Part shown: positions 30,449 through 38,846 of the stretch, one piece after another
How the letters are laid out: each line of letters opens with the position of its first letter
How positions within the stretch are numbered: position 1 is the stretch's first letter
NCBI GenBank assembly: GCA_949106495.1
Contig: CARYZD010000006.1
Span: 51,495 to 115,494, forward strand
Direction: 5' to 3'
DNA length: 64,000 nucleotides
DNA from: an uncultured Clostridia bacterium
Lineage (GTDB): Bacteria; Bacillota; Clostridia; TANB77; CAG-465
Notes under the pieces: model-generated
What the model was told of the DNA's origin: nothing
Database searches by the model: none
The model's input: only the letters and a program-made list of their open reading frames with translations
Made by a program: the position numbers and the translations under genes

Positions 30449-31105
30449 ATGAATAAAAATGAAATTTTAGGAATAGTTGACCATACATTATTAAAACAAC
30501 AAGCTACATGGGAAAATATAAAAGAGATATGTGATGATGGTATAAAATATAATACAGCATCAGTTTGTATACCACCATCATTTGTAAAAAAAGCAGTAGA
30601 GTATGTAGCAGATAAAGTTAAAATTTGTACTGTTATAGGATTTCCAAATGGATATAATACAACTGAAACAAAAGTCTTTGAAACTCAAAATGCTATAAAA
30701 AATGGTGCAGAAGAAATTGATATGGTAATTAATATTGGAGATTTAAAAGATAAAAATTATGATAATATTTTAAGAGAAATAAATGAAATTAAAGAGGCAT
30801 GTAATGGAAAAATATTAAAAGTAATTATTGAAACCTGCTTATTAACGGATGAAGAAAAAATTAAGATGTGTGAGATAGTATCAAAATCTAATGCAGATTA
30901 TATAAAAACATCAACTGGTTTTTCTACAAATGGTGCAACACAAGAAGATATAAAATTATTTAAAAAATATATAAGTAATGAAAAAGGCATTAAAGCTGCT
31001 GGTGGTATTTCTTCATTTGAAGATGCTATAGAATTTGTAAGTAATGGTGCAACAAGACTTGGAACAAGTAGACTTATTAAAATTATAAATCAAAATAAGG
31101 AGTAA
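30449..31105 (+). CDS. deoC: Deoxyribose-phosphate aldolase
   Basis: A 218-residue class I aldolase that splits 2-deoxyribose-5-phosphate into glyceraldehyde-3-phosphate and acetaldehyde in deoxynucleoside catabolism. The start DHTLLKQQATWENIKEIC, the strand EEIDMVINIGDL (Asp91) and the Schiff-base Lys153 in DYIKTSTGFSTNGAT are all present, as is the second active-site Lys in KAAGGIS. TGGAGG lies 8 bases upstream of the ATG. Length matches the family. Its neighbours are not nucleoside genes, so it is not part of a deo operon here. Confidence 0.95.
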   Translation: MNKNEILGIVDHTLLKQQATWENIKEICDDGIKYNTASVCIPPSFVKKAVEYVADKVKICTVIGFPNGYNTTETKVFETQNAIKNGAEEIDMVINIGDLKDKNYDNILREINEIKEACNGKILKVIIETCLLTDEEKIKMCEIVSKSNADYIKTSTGFSTNGATQEDIKLFKKYISNEKGIKAAGGISSFEDAIEFVSNGATRLGTSRLIKIINQNKE

Positions 31106-31121
31106 TTTTAAATTATTCCTT
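31097..31121 (+). terminator. Intrinsic terminator overlapping the deoC stop codon
   Basis: AAGGAGTAATT / AATTATTCCTT forms a stem with a short loop, followed by TATATTTTT. It includes the TAA of deoC. Confidence 0.65.
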
Positions 31122-31132
31122 TATATTTTTAA

Positions 31133-31216
31133 TATCTATTTAGAAAATATTCTAAATAGATATTGACATACATACAATTTTAATGGTATAATCTATTTAG
31201 AAATATTTCTAAATAG
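31133..31216 (+). promoter_or_regulatory. sdpRI promoter bracketed by two perfect SdpR-type operators
   Basis: Upstream operator: TATCTATTTAGAA (31133-31145) / TTCTAAATAGATA (31150-31162), a perfect 13-bp inverted repeat. The next base starts TTGACA (31163-31168), then 18 bp, TATAAT (31187-31192), and the next base starts a second palindrome CTATTTAGAAA / TTTCTAAATAG (31193-31216). The two operators share the core CTATTTAGAA and abut the promoter on both sides, which suggests strong autorepression, possibly with cooperative binding. Confidence 0.88.
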
Positions 31217-31236
31217 TAAAGGAGAGTGAATATAAT

Positions 31237-31518
31237 ATGGGAATGTCGGAAACTTTAAAAGCAATATCTGATCCAGTAAGAAGAGATATACTTGAAATGT
31301 TAAAAGAAGAAAGAAAATCTGCTGGAGAAATTTCTGAAAAATTTAATTTAACTGGTGCCACAGTTTCATATCATTTATCTCAATTAAAAAAGGCAGATTT
31401 AATTACAGAAACAAAATATAAGAATTATATATATTATGAATTAAATGTATCTGTATTTGAAGATGTATTAGTATGGATATATAAGTTAGGAGGAAATAAA
31501 AATGGAAAAGAAAAATAG
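31237..31518 (+). CDS. sdpR: ArsR/SmtB-fold autorepressor, SdpR-like
   Basis: A 93-residue winged-helix repressor: MSETLKAISDPVRRDILEMLKEERKSAGEISEKFNLTGATVSYHLSQLKKADLI is typical of SdpR-type proteins and has no Cys metal site, so it is not a metal sensor. In Bacillus, SdpR represses sdpRI and is titrated by SdpI at the membrane when the killing factor SdpC is present. The gene overlaps sdpI by 17 bases and is preceded by two matching palindromes. AAAGGAG lies 11 bases upstream of the ATG. Confidence 0.9.
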   Translation: MGMSETLKAISDPVRRDILEMLKEERKSAGEISEKFNLTGATVSYHLSQLKKADLITETKYKNYIYYELNVSVFEDVLVWIYKLGGNKNGKEK

Positions 31519-32050
31519 AATGACTTTAATTATTACAGTTATTGTTTGTTTATTACCAATGATTTTAGGAGCTGTATTATATAATAAGTTACCAGAACAA
31601 ATGCCAATTCATTTCAATATAAAAAATGAGCCAGATAATTATGCCTCTAAAAGTTTTGCACTATTTGGATTACCAATAATAATGGCTATTGTGCAAGCAG
31701 TATGTATAGTTGTTACATCTAAAGCAAGTAAATTAAAATATAATGAAAAACCAAGAATTATAAAGATAATGGAATGGTTTGTTCCTATTTTAACCGTATT
31801 TATATATATAATTATGATAGAAGTGCCTCTTGGAAGCACAGTATATGTTGGGAAAAGTGTATGTTTGGTTTTAGGTATATTGTTTATGATAATAGGAAAT
31901 TATATGCCTAAAATGAGCTATGAAGTTGGAAAAACAATGGTTCATCCTGTTCCAAAAGATGAAAAATCATTTAGAAAGTTGATAAAAATAATGGGATATT
32001 CTTTTATTACTTTAGGAGTTATTTTTCTTATATTAATAATTTGGGTATAA
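31502..32050 (+). CDS. sdpI: SdpI family immunity/signal-transduction membrane protein
   Basis: A 182-residue membrane protein. Residues ~7-60 match DUF1648 (GAVLYNKLPEQMPIHFNIKNEPDNYASK), followed by an SdpI domain with the helix-ending GIGNYMPK-type motif (here GNYMPKMSYEVG) and about five predicted helices. In Bacillus subtilis SdpI gives immunity to the SdpC toxin and sequesters SdpR. No sdpABC toxin genes are in the window, so this may protect against toxins made by others. Its start is inside sdpR (17-base overlap). Confidence 0.9.
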   Translation: MEKKNRMTLIITVIVCLLPMILGAVLYNKLPEQMPIHFNIKNEPDNYASKSFALFGLPIIMAIVQAVCIVVTSKASKLKYNEKPRIIKIMEWFVPILTVFIYIIMIEVPLGSTVYVGKSVCLVLGILFMIIGNYMPKMSYEVGKTMVHPVPKDEKSFRKLIKIMGYSFITLGVIFLILIIWV

Positions 32051-32065
32051 TTAAACAATTGAAAT

Positions 32066-32103
32066 AAAAAAGCAAGCAGTCGTTTAGATTACTTGCTTTT
32101 TAT
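32066..32103 (+). terminator. Intrinsic terminator of sdpRI
   Basis: AAAAAGCAAG / CTTGCTTTTT stem with a long (about 18-base) loop that may pair partly, ending in TTTTT. Confidence 0.7.
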
Positions 32104-32178
32104 TATAATTATAATAATTCATATTGAAAATATGGCAAAACTAATATAATATATAAATATATGAGAGGGTGTGTTTAT

Positions 32179-33003
32179 ATGAAAACAGTAGTTATAACTG
32201 GAAGTGCTAGAGGTCTTGGTTTTGAGATGTCTAAAGTATTTAGAAGAAATAATGTAAATGTAGTAATTAGTGATTTAAATGAGGAAAAATTAAAGTTTGC
32301 AAAAGAGGAACTTGAAAAAATAGAGAGTGAAGCAGTAGTTGAGTATTGCATTTGTAATGTTACTAAATCAGAAGAAATACAAAATTTAATTAATTTTGCT
32401 AAAGAAAAGTTGGGAGTAATAGATATATGGATTAATAATGCAGGTGTTAACCAACCAGAAAAAGCTATATGGGAGTTAACAGAAGAAGATATAAATATTG
32501 TTATTGATGTTGATTTAAAAGGTGCAATAATAGGTTCAAAGTTAATAATGCAAGAAATGGAAAAAGAACATAAAGGTGCGATATATAATATAGAAGGATA
32601 TGGAAGTAATGATGCTAAAATGCTTGGGCTTTCAATCTATGGAACGAGTAAGAGAGCAATTACTTATTTTACAGAAGCTTTAGCAAAAGAAAGTGATGAA
32701 AGAAATACAGGAGTAATTGTAGGAAAATTAAGTCCTGGAATTATGATAACAGATTTTATTAGAAATGCTTTACGAGATAAGGAAAAAATTAATTTATCCG
32801 AAAAAACTAAAAAAGTATATAATATTTTAGGAGATTATCCAGATGTTGTAGCTAAATTTCTTGTAGAAGGTATGTTAAAAAATACTAAAAACAATGCTAA
32901 AATTGAATGGTTAACAAATAGAAAGGCTGCATGGAGGTTTATGACATCAAGTTTTAGCAAAAGAGATTTTTTTAGTGATGATACAAAATTGCTAGATAAA
33001 TAG
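32179..33003 (+). CDS. Short-chain dehydrogenase/reductase
   Basis: A 274-residue SDR oxidoreductase. The nucleotide-binding TGSARGLG (about 7-14), the NNAG motif, Ser in the GYGSND region (the usual Ser-Tyr-Lys triad) and YGTSK (catalytic Tyr/Lys) are present. Asp at the end of strand 2 (VVISDLNEEKL) suggests NAD over NADP. The C-terminus (about 60 residues, KIEWLTNRKAAWRFMTSSF) is longer than in minimal SDRs. I start at the ATG at 32179, which has AGAGGGTG 9 bases before; the in-frame ATG at 32161 has no ribosome site. Substrate unknown. Confidence 0.88.
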   Translation: MKTVVITGSARGLGFEMSKVFRRNNVNVVISDLNEEKLKFAKEELEKIESEAVVEYCICNVTKSEEIQNLINFAKEKLGVIDIWINNAGVNQPEKAIWELTEEDINIVIDVDLKGAIIGSKLIMQEMEKEHKGAIYNIEGYGSNDAKMLGLSIYGTSKRAITYFTEALAKESDERNTGVIVGKLSPGIMITDFIRNALRDKEKINLSEKTKKVYNILGDYPDVVAKFLVEGMLKNTKNNAKIEWLTNRKAAWRFMTSSFSKRDFFSDDTKLLDK

Positions 33004-33025
33004 TAAGTTGTGGAGGAGATTATGT

Positions 33026-33805
33026 ATGAAAAAATGTATCAAAGTAATATTAACTATATTGCTAACAGTAAGCTTAATACTAATAACGATGAGTTTTATA
33101 ATTGAAAATACAGTTGTCAAAACTTTTTCGCAAGAAATATTATCTAAAAAAATATCAGGTTATTTTTTAGATGAAATTGTTTATGATGTAGATATAAATA
33201 ATTTACAAAGAATAGAAAACAACATTAGAAATAGCCAATATACTGATAAAATAACATCAAAGTTTATACAAACTATAGTTAAAAATATAGGATATAATGA
33301 GAATATAAAATTTGATATATCAAAGGAAATAGATTCACTTATTTTAGAAAATATGCCCAAAGAATTTTATAACGAAAAAGTAAATAGCACTAAAGAGTAT
33401 TTGAATAAAAACATTGTAAACATTGAAAAAAAATTAGAAGAAAATCTTATTGATTCATTTGGAAATTATTATCTTCCTATTTTAAAATTATATAATATAT
33501 TAACTAATAGTTATTTTAGAATAGTAATGATACTAACTTGCATTATAACTATAATAGTATTAGCAATAATAGAAAAAAATAAAGCACTAAAAACAGTTCA
33601 AATAAGCAGTATGTTTACAATGACATTTACAATAATAGCATTTATAATAATTAAGTTACTTTCTAAATTCATTGACCAAAGATTTGCAGGAGGATGGCTA
33701 AGTAATATAAATTTGAGATTAATGCTTATCTTTATTATAATAGAATTTATTATTAGTTTAGCATTATTTATTACAAGAAAGAAATTAAAATGTAGTAATG
33801 AATAA
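33026..33805 (+). CDS. Hypothetical membrane protein with extracytoplasmic domain
   Basis: A 259-residue protein: N-terminal helix (about 4-26), an Asn/Glu/Lys-rich extracytoplasmic region (about 30-160) and three C-terminal helices (about 162-182, 195-215, 228-250) with a basic tail. The start is the ATG at 33026 behind GGAGGAG; an in-frame TTG at 33008 overlaps that site. It follows the SDR gene by 22 bases and may share its transcript. No family is recognised. Confidence 0.6.
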   Translation: MKKCIKVILTILLTVSLILITMSFIIENTVVKTFSQEILSKKISGYFLDEIVYDVDINNLQRIENNIRNSQYTDKITSKFIQTIVKNIGYNENIKFDISKEIDSLILENMPKEFYNEKVNSTKEYLNKNIVNIEKKLEENLIDSFGNYYLPILKLYNILTNSYFRIVMILTCIITIIVLAIIEKNKALKTVQISSMFTMTFTIIAFIIIKLLSKFIDQRFAGGWLSNINLRLMLIFIIIEFIISLALFITRKKLKCSNE

Positions 33806-33910
33806 TCTGAACGATAACTAACAATTTATAGTTGTTTTAAATAATATAGACAGTTATATAAAGAAGGATATATTTAATAAGAAAAAAGTCGAAAAATATA
33901 TAAAATAAAC

Positions 33911-33939
33911 TTTAAATATAAAAATAATTATGATATAAT
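33911..33939 (+). promoter_or_regulatory. Promoter of the second MATE-kinase gene
   Basis: Perfect TATAAT (33934-33939) with a weak -35 (TTTAAA, 33911-33916) at 17 bp. The leader begins at about 33946. Confidence 0.55.
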
Positions 33940-33945
33940 TCATAT

Positions 33946-34002
33946 GTCGATCAGTTAGATAACGTAAGTCCAGATATTTTTTTGGAAATGCGTTATCTTT
34001 TT
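33946..34002 (+). promoter_or_regulatory. Leader hairpin/terminator before the second MATE-kinase gene
   Basis: AGATAACG (33957-33964) pairs perfectly with CGTTATCT (33991-33998), an inner TCCA / TGGA pair extends the fold, and five T follow (33998-34002). It therefore sits between the promoter and the gene, as in the leader at 14556. The primary sequences differ, but both contain a CAG close to the stem's 5' side. Attenuation or a riboswitch is likely; the ligand is unknown. Confidence 0.5.
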
Positions 34003-34024
34003 GTATGTGGAAAGGGTGTAGAAA

Positions 34025-35998
34025 GTGAAAGAATTAGATTTAGGAAAAGACAAAATTAGTAAATTACTTTTAAGTTTTGCTATACCTTGTGTTATAAGTA
34101 TGTTAATTAATTCTATTTATAACATTGTAGACCAAATATTTATTGGACAAGGTGTAGGATATTTAGGGAATGCAGCGACTAATGTAATATTCCCACTTGT
34201 TATTATTTGTAATTCATTAGCTCAGTTATTTGGTAATGGCTGTGCAGCAAATTTAAGTTTAAGACTTGGAGAAGGAAAAAAAGAAGAAGCAAAAAAATCT
34301 GTAGGTGCAACAATAACTACAATTATATTATCTTCAATTTTACTAAGTATAATAGCATATATATTTCTTCCAAAATTAGTTGGATTTTTTGGATGTACTG
34401 AAAATGTATTTCCATATGCTATGCAATATGGAAAGGTAATATTAATTGGAGCTCCTTTTATGATTATTTATACAGGTATTGCATCAATAATTAGAGCAGA
34501 TGGTTCTCCAAAATATTCAATGTTTTGCTTACTTGCAGGAGCAATATTAAATATCATATTGGATCCAATTTTTATATTTGGATTTGATATGGGGGTTGCA
34601 GGTGGAGCATTAGCAACAATAATAGGACAAATTGTATCAACAATTATTGCACTTGCATATATACCAAAGATAAAGAGTATAAAACTTGAAAAAGAAGACT
34701 TTAAGATAAATAAATCTGTTATTAAAGTTGCAGGATATGGAGCATCTAGTTTTATTACTCAAATGACAATTCTTGTATTATTTGTATTTATGAATAATAT
34801 TATGACAAAATATGGAGGTTTATCTAAATTTGGCTCAGATATACCATTATCTGTTTATGGTATAGTTTCAAAATTAAATATGATATATGTATCAGCTGTA
34901 ATTGGAATATCTGTTGGCTCACAACCAATAATTGGATTTAACTATGGCGCTAAGAATAACGAACGTGTAAAAGAAGCACTAAAAAAGGTTTTATGTGTTA
35001 ATTTTATAGTAGGAATAATATTTAATATATTAGTTGTATTATTTCCATCACAACTTGTAAGTATATTTGGTAGTGGAGATGATAGCCTATATTTAGAATT
35101 TGCAACAGACTGTTGTAGAATATTTTTAATGTTATCTGCTGTAAACGCTTTAGAAATGACATCAAGTGTAGTTATTCAATCTCTTGGAAATATAAAAAAA
35201 GCAACGGCAGTATCGTTTATTAGACAAATAATACTATTTATTCCAATTGCTTTAATACTTACTAATATTTTTGGATTATATGGTACACTATATGCTGGAC
35301 CTGTATCTAGTGCAATATGCTTTATTATTGTTATATTTTTATTTGGCTCAGAATATAAAAAGATTGGTAAAGAAAAGAATGAGAGTTATACACTTACAGA
35401 TGATACAAGTACAAATAATATATTAAAGTCTAAGGTGGTTATAACAATAAGTAGAGAATATGGTTCAGGTGGTAGATATATAGGAAGAATTATTGCAGAT
35501 AAACTAGGAATAAAATTTTACGATAAAGATTTAGTTAATCTTGTTTCTAAAGAGGCAGGATTATCAGAAGAATTTATAGAAGAAAACGACCAAAAGAGAA
35601 ATTGGGGCTCAAGTTTAAATTCTAGTTATAATAATGATGATAAAATATTTGAAGCAGAAACAAGAGTAATAAAGCAATTATCAGATAAAGAGTCTTGTGT
35701 AATAGTAGGAAGATGTGCAGATTATATATTAAAAGATAATGAAAATGTTGTAAAAATATTTATATATAGTAATAAAGAAGATAAGATAAATAGGGCAATT
35801 AAATATTACAATTTAGAAGAGAAAAAAGCCATAAAACAGATAGAGAAAGTAAATAAAGAAAGGGCAAAACATTATAAATTTTATACAAATCAAGAATGGG
35901 GAAAAGTAAATAATTACGATTTTTGTATTAATTCATCAATAGGAACAGAAAAAACTGCAGATATGATTTGTGAATATATAATGAAATTAGACAAATAA
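34025..35998 (+). CDS. MATE efflux transporter fused to a cytidylate-kinase-like domain (paralogue 2)
   Basis: A 657-residue paralogue of the protein at 14654. Residues ~1-445 are a MATE transporter (DQIFIGQGVG, DGSPKYSM, GSQPIIGFNYGA) and residues 470-657 a cytidylate-kinase-like domain (VITISREYGSGGRYIG, CVIVGRCADYIL, NKERAKHYKFYTNQEWG). The start codon is GTG, with AAAGGGTG upstream. The two copies share domain order and regulatory layout but differ in many residues, so the duplication is old. The shared fusion suggests that transport and a nucleotide-dependent reaction are functionally linked. Substrates unknown. Confidence 0.9.
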   Translation: MKELDLGKDKISKLLLSFAIPCVISMLINSIYNIVDQIFIGQGVGYLGNAATNVIFPLVIICNSLAQLFGNGCAANLSLRLGEGKKEEAKKSVGATITTIILSSILLSIIAYIFLPKLVGFFGCTENVFPYAMQYGKVILIGAPFMIIYTGIASIIRADGSPKYSMFCLLAGAILNIILDPIFIFGFDMGVAGGALATIIGQIVSTIIALAYIPKIKSIKLEKEDFKINKSVIKVAGYGASSFITQMTILVLFVFMNNIMTKYGGLSKFGSDIPLSVYGIVSKLNMIYVSAVIGISVGSQPIIGFNYGAKNNERVKEALKKVLCVNFIVGIIFNILVVLFPSQLVSIFGSGDDSLYLEFATDCCRIFLMLSAVNALEMTSSVVIQSLGNIKKATAVSFIRQIILFIPIALILTNIFGLYGTLYAGPVSSAICFIIVIFLFGSEYKKIGKEKNESYTLTDDTSTNNILKSKVVITISREYGSGGRYIGRIIADKLGIKFYDKDLVNLVSKEAGLSEEFIEENDQKRNWGSSLNSSYNNDDKIFEAETRVIKQLSDKESCVIVGRCADYILKDNENVVKIFIYSNKEDKINRAIKYYNLEEKKAIKQIEKVNKERAKHYKFYTNQEWGKVNNYDFCINSSIGTEKTADMICEYIMKLDK

Positions 35999-36003
35999 TA
36001 AAA

Positions 36004-36035
36004 GGGGCAGATATCAAAAGATAGATATCTGCTCT
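36004..36035 (+). terminator. Terminator-like hairpin after the second MATE-kinase gene
   Basis: GGGGCAGATATC / GATATCTGCTCT stem with an 8-base loop; the T run is weak (ATTTATTG). Confidence 0.6.
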
Positions 36036-36093
36036 ATTTATTGATAAAATTTACTCTTTATGCTAACATATTAAAAAAAGGGAGGAATTATAT

Positions 36094-36552
36094 ATGGAAA
36101 GAGTAATTGAAGTAGATTTAATAGATAAATATGATTTAGTAGAAAAATATAATGAAAAATTAGTTTCAAAAGATTTGATAGAGTATATAATAAGTGAAGC
36201 TATGTATATACCTAATAAAGATACAATAAAAATACAGATTAATAAAAAATTTCCATCAATTAGAAGTTGTAAAAATTTAATAATTGAAGGTCTAAAAAGA
36301 GAATATCAAGAGAGCCTAGAATTACATCATCGTATAGACTTAAAGCAATATTTCTTTTTCGCATGGGGGATTTTAGCATTATTTTTATCCACATTAGTAG
36401 GGGAAGAAAGTATGTGGAAAGAGTTGTTATTAATTGCATGTTGGGTACCTATATGGGAAATGATAGATTTAGAGATTTTTTCTGATCACGATGAAAGGAA
36501 AAAAAGAAAAGTATTAAAGAAATTACTAAGTAGTGAAATAGTTGAAAATTAA
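36094..36552 (+). CDS. Hypothetical membrane protein
   Basis: A 152-residue protein with a soluble N-terminal region (about 1-88, charged, with KIQINKKFPS...LIIEGLKREY) and two membrane helices (about 89-106 and 112-128), then a basic tail with ERKKRK. Similar proteins occur widely in Clostridia without a known function. GGGAGG lies before the ATG. The DUF362 gene follows after 15 bases. Confidence 0.6.
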   Translation: MERVIEVDLIDKYDLVEKYNEKLVSKDLIEYIISEAMYIPNKDTIKIQINKKFPSIRSCKNLIIEGLKREYQESLELHHRIDLKQYFFFAWGILALFLSTLVGEESMWKELLLIACWVPIWEMIDLEIFSDHDERKKRKVLKKLLSSEIVEN

Positions 36553-36567
36553 AAGGAGGAACTATTT

Positions 36568-37434
36568 ATGGAAAAAGCAAAAGTATATTTTACAAGAGAA
36601 ATTACACCACAAAAAGTAGTAGAAATGTTTAAAGTATTAAATAAGGAACTACCAGGTAAAGTTGCAGTAAAAGTTCATTCTGGAGAAAAAGGGAACCAAA
36701 ATTATCTTCATCCAGAATTTATGAAAGACGCGATAGAATATGTTAACGGAACAGTTGTAGAATGTAATACAGCATACGAAGGAGAAAGAGATACTACACA
36801 AAAACATGTAAAGCTTATGCAAGAACATGGTTGGAGTAAATTTTTTGATGTAGATATAATGGATTCCGAAGAAGAAGACATAATACTGGATATACCAAAT
36901 GGAAAAGTTATAAAGAAAAATTATGTTGGTAAAAATATGAAAAATTATGACTCAATGCTTGTTTTATCACATTTTAAAGGTCATCCAATGGGTGGATATG
37001 GTGGAGCAATAAAACAACTTTCAATAGGTTGTGCTTCTGCTTATGGAAAAGCATATATACATGGTGCTGGAAATCCAGAAGAATTATGGACTGCAAATCA
37101 TGACAAATTTTTAGAGTCAATGGCAGATGCAGCTTCATCTGTTGTAAATTACTTTAAAGGTAATATAGTATATATAAATATAATGTGTAATATGTCAGTA
37201 GATTGTGATTGTTGTGCTATTGCAGAAGACCCTTGTATGAAAGATATTGGTATTTTATCATCCCTTGACCCTATAGCATTAGATAAAGCATGTGTAGATT
37301 TAGTATATAAATCTACAGACCCAGGTAGAGACCATTTAGTAGAAAGAATTGAATCAAGAAATGGAACACATACTATAGATGAGGCAGAAAAACTTGGATT
37401 TGGAACGAAAGAATATGAACTTATTGAAATATAG
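36568..37434 (+). CDS. DUF362 domain protein
   Basis: A 288-residue DUF362 protein: VAVKVHSGEKGNQNYLHPEF, VLSHFKGHPMGGYGGAIKQLSIGCAS and SLDPIALDKACVDLVYKSTDPGRDH are the family blocks. A Cys cluster C-x3-C-x-CC-x4-P-C (CNMSVDCDCCAIAEDPC, about 204-220) could hold an iron-sulfur cluster, as in related DUF362 proteins that carry ferredoxin domains. The reaction is not established. AAAGGAGG precedes the ATG, and it is probably co-transcribed with the membrane protein upstream. Confidence 0.85.
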   Translation: MEKAKVYFTREITPQKVVEMFKVLNKELPGKVAVKVHSGEKGNQNYLHPEFMKDAIEYVNGTVVECNTAYEGERDTTQKHVKLMQEHGWSKFFDVDIMDSEEEDIILDIPNGKVIKKNYVGKNMKNYDSMLVLSHFKGHPMGGYGGAIKQLSIGCASAYGKAYIHGAGNPEELWTANHDKFLESMADAASSVVNYFKGNIVYINIMCNMSVDCDCCAIAEDPCMKDIGILSSLDPIALDKACVDLVYKSTDPGRDHLVERIESRNGTHTIDEAEKLGFGTKEYELIEI

Positions 37435-37469
37435 TAATAGAAATTAAAAAATAAAATATAGTATATATT

Positions 37470-38735
37470 ATGAGAAAAAAGATAGTAATTTTATTTATTT
37501 TTTGTTTAATATTTATTCCAAAAAATATATTAGCAAGTAATAATATTGAAAATGTTAATAGTAGTCATATTGGTGTATATACTATAAATAATTTTAGACC
37601 TTTATATGAGGAAAATTCAAAAGAAAAAGTACCTATTGCAAGTATTACTAAAGTTATGACAGCAATAACTTGTATAGATAATATAAGTGATTTAAATCAA
37701 GAGGTTATAGTTGATTTATCACAGGTAAAAAAGTTTTATGATGAGGATTATTCTGTAGCAGGTCTTAGAGATAAACAAAAGATTTCATATTATGATTTAA
37801 TTGCTACAATGCTTTTGCCATCAGGAGCTGATAGTGCAGCATGTATTGGTCTTAACGTATTTGGAAATTATTCTAAATTTATTAATGCTATGAATGAAAA
37901 AGCAAAAGAAATTGGGATGAATGACACTTCCTTTTCAAATACTATAGGTTCAGATGATGAGAATAATTATTCTACAGTATATGATGTTGCGTTAATGATT
38001 AAGTACGCTTTAAGTAATGATACAATTAAAAAATTTTTAACAGATAAAGAATATACAATAAAAGATGGAACAATAACAGTACATAATGCATTATTTCAAC
38101 TTGCAGAGATATATAAAGTAAATGTAGATAAAATAGTTGGTGGAAAAACGGGAATGACAGAGAACGCAAAATATTGTTTAGCTAGTTATTCAGAAAAAGA
38201 TGGAGAAGAATTGATTTGTATTGTTCTTGGTTCTGAAATAAAAAGAGGAACACTATTTCATTTAAGTGATACACAAAGGCTATTTGAATATATAGATAAA
38301 AACTATACAATGAAAAATGTAATTTCAAAAGACAGTGTTATTAAAACACTACCAATATATAAAGCAAAAGAAAAAGAGATAGAAGTAAGTTCTGCAGAAG
38401 ACGTAAAGTTACTTATGAATAATAACGAAGATGTGGATACTGAAAAAATAAGAATTGAATATGAGGGAATGAATGAATTATCATCAAATAATACAGTTGG
38501 AGAGATTGTTGGAAAAGCTAAAATTTATTATGACAATATGTATTTAAAAGAAATTGATGTTGTATTAAATAATAAAATATATTTTAATATATTTAAATCT
38601 TCAAAATATAACATAAGAAGTATTATATTTGTTATTGGACTTATATTATGTTTTTTAATTTATGTATATATTAAAATGAAATATAATAAATTAAAAAATA
38701 AAAGAAAATATAAGATTGATAAGAGATGGATTTAG
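37470..38735 (+). CDS. D-alanyl-D-alanine carboxypeptidase (PBP5/DacA-like)
   Basis: A 421-residue exported serine peptidase that trims pentapeptide side chains of peptidoglycan. A signal peptide (about 1-22, ending LASN), the SxxK motif in ASITKVMTA, the SGAD motif in LLPSGADSAACIG (the usual SxN position has Ala; the SGAD form is seen in many Firmicutes enzymes) and KTG in VGGKTGMTE are present. A beta-rich region follows (about 285-375), then a C-terminal membrane helix (about 388-405) and basic tail. Length fits the family. No clear Shine-Dalgarno site is visible before the ATG. Confidence 0.9.
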   Translation: MRKKIVILFIFCLIFIPKNILASNNIENVNSSHIGVYTINNFRPLYEENSKEKVPIASITKVMTAITCIDNISDLNQEVIVDLSQVKKFYDEDYSVAGLRDKQKISYYDLIATMLLPSGADSAACIGLNVFGNYSKFINAMNEKAKEIGMNDTSFSNTIGSDDENNYSTVYDVALMIKYALSNDTIKKFLTDKEYTIKDGTITVHNALFQLAEIYKVNVDKIVGGKTGMTENAKYCLASYSEKDGEELICIVLGSEIKRGTLFHLSDTQRLFEYIDKNYTMKNVISKDSVIKTLPIYKAKEKEIEVSSAEDVKLLMNNNEDVDTEKIRIEYEGMNELSSNNTVGEIVGKAKIYYDNMYLKEIDVVLNNKIYFNIFKSSKYNIRSIIFVIGLILCFLIYVYIKMKYNKLKNKRKYKIDKRWI

Positions 38736-38755
38736 AAATAAATCCATCTTTATTT
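38725..38755 (+). terminator. Intrinsic terminator overlapping the carboxypeptidase stop codon
   Basis: GATGGATTTA / TAAATCCATC, a 10-bp perfect stem with GAAA loop, followed by TTTATTT. Confidence 0.88.
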
Positions 38756-38846
38756 AACTATAAGTAAAAATTATATAAATATTAAAATTAAAAGACTATT
38801 TATATTATAATTACTGTATCTGTGTTATAATAATTCTGGTGATAAT

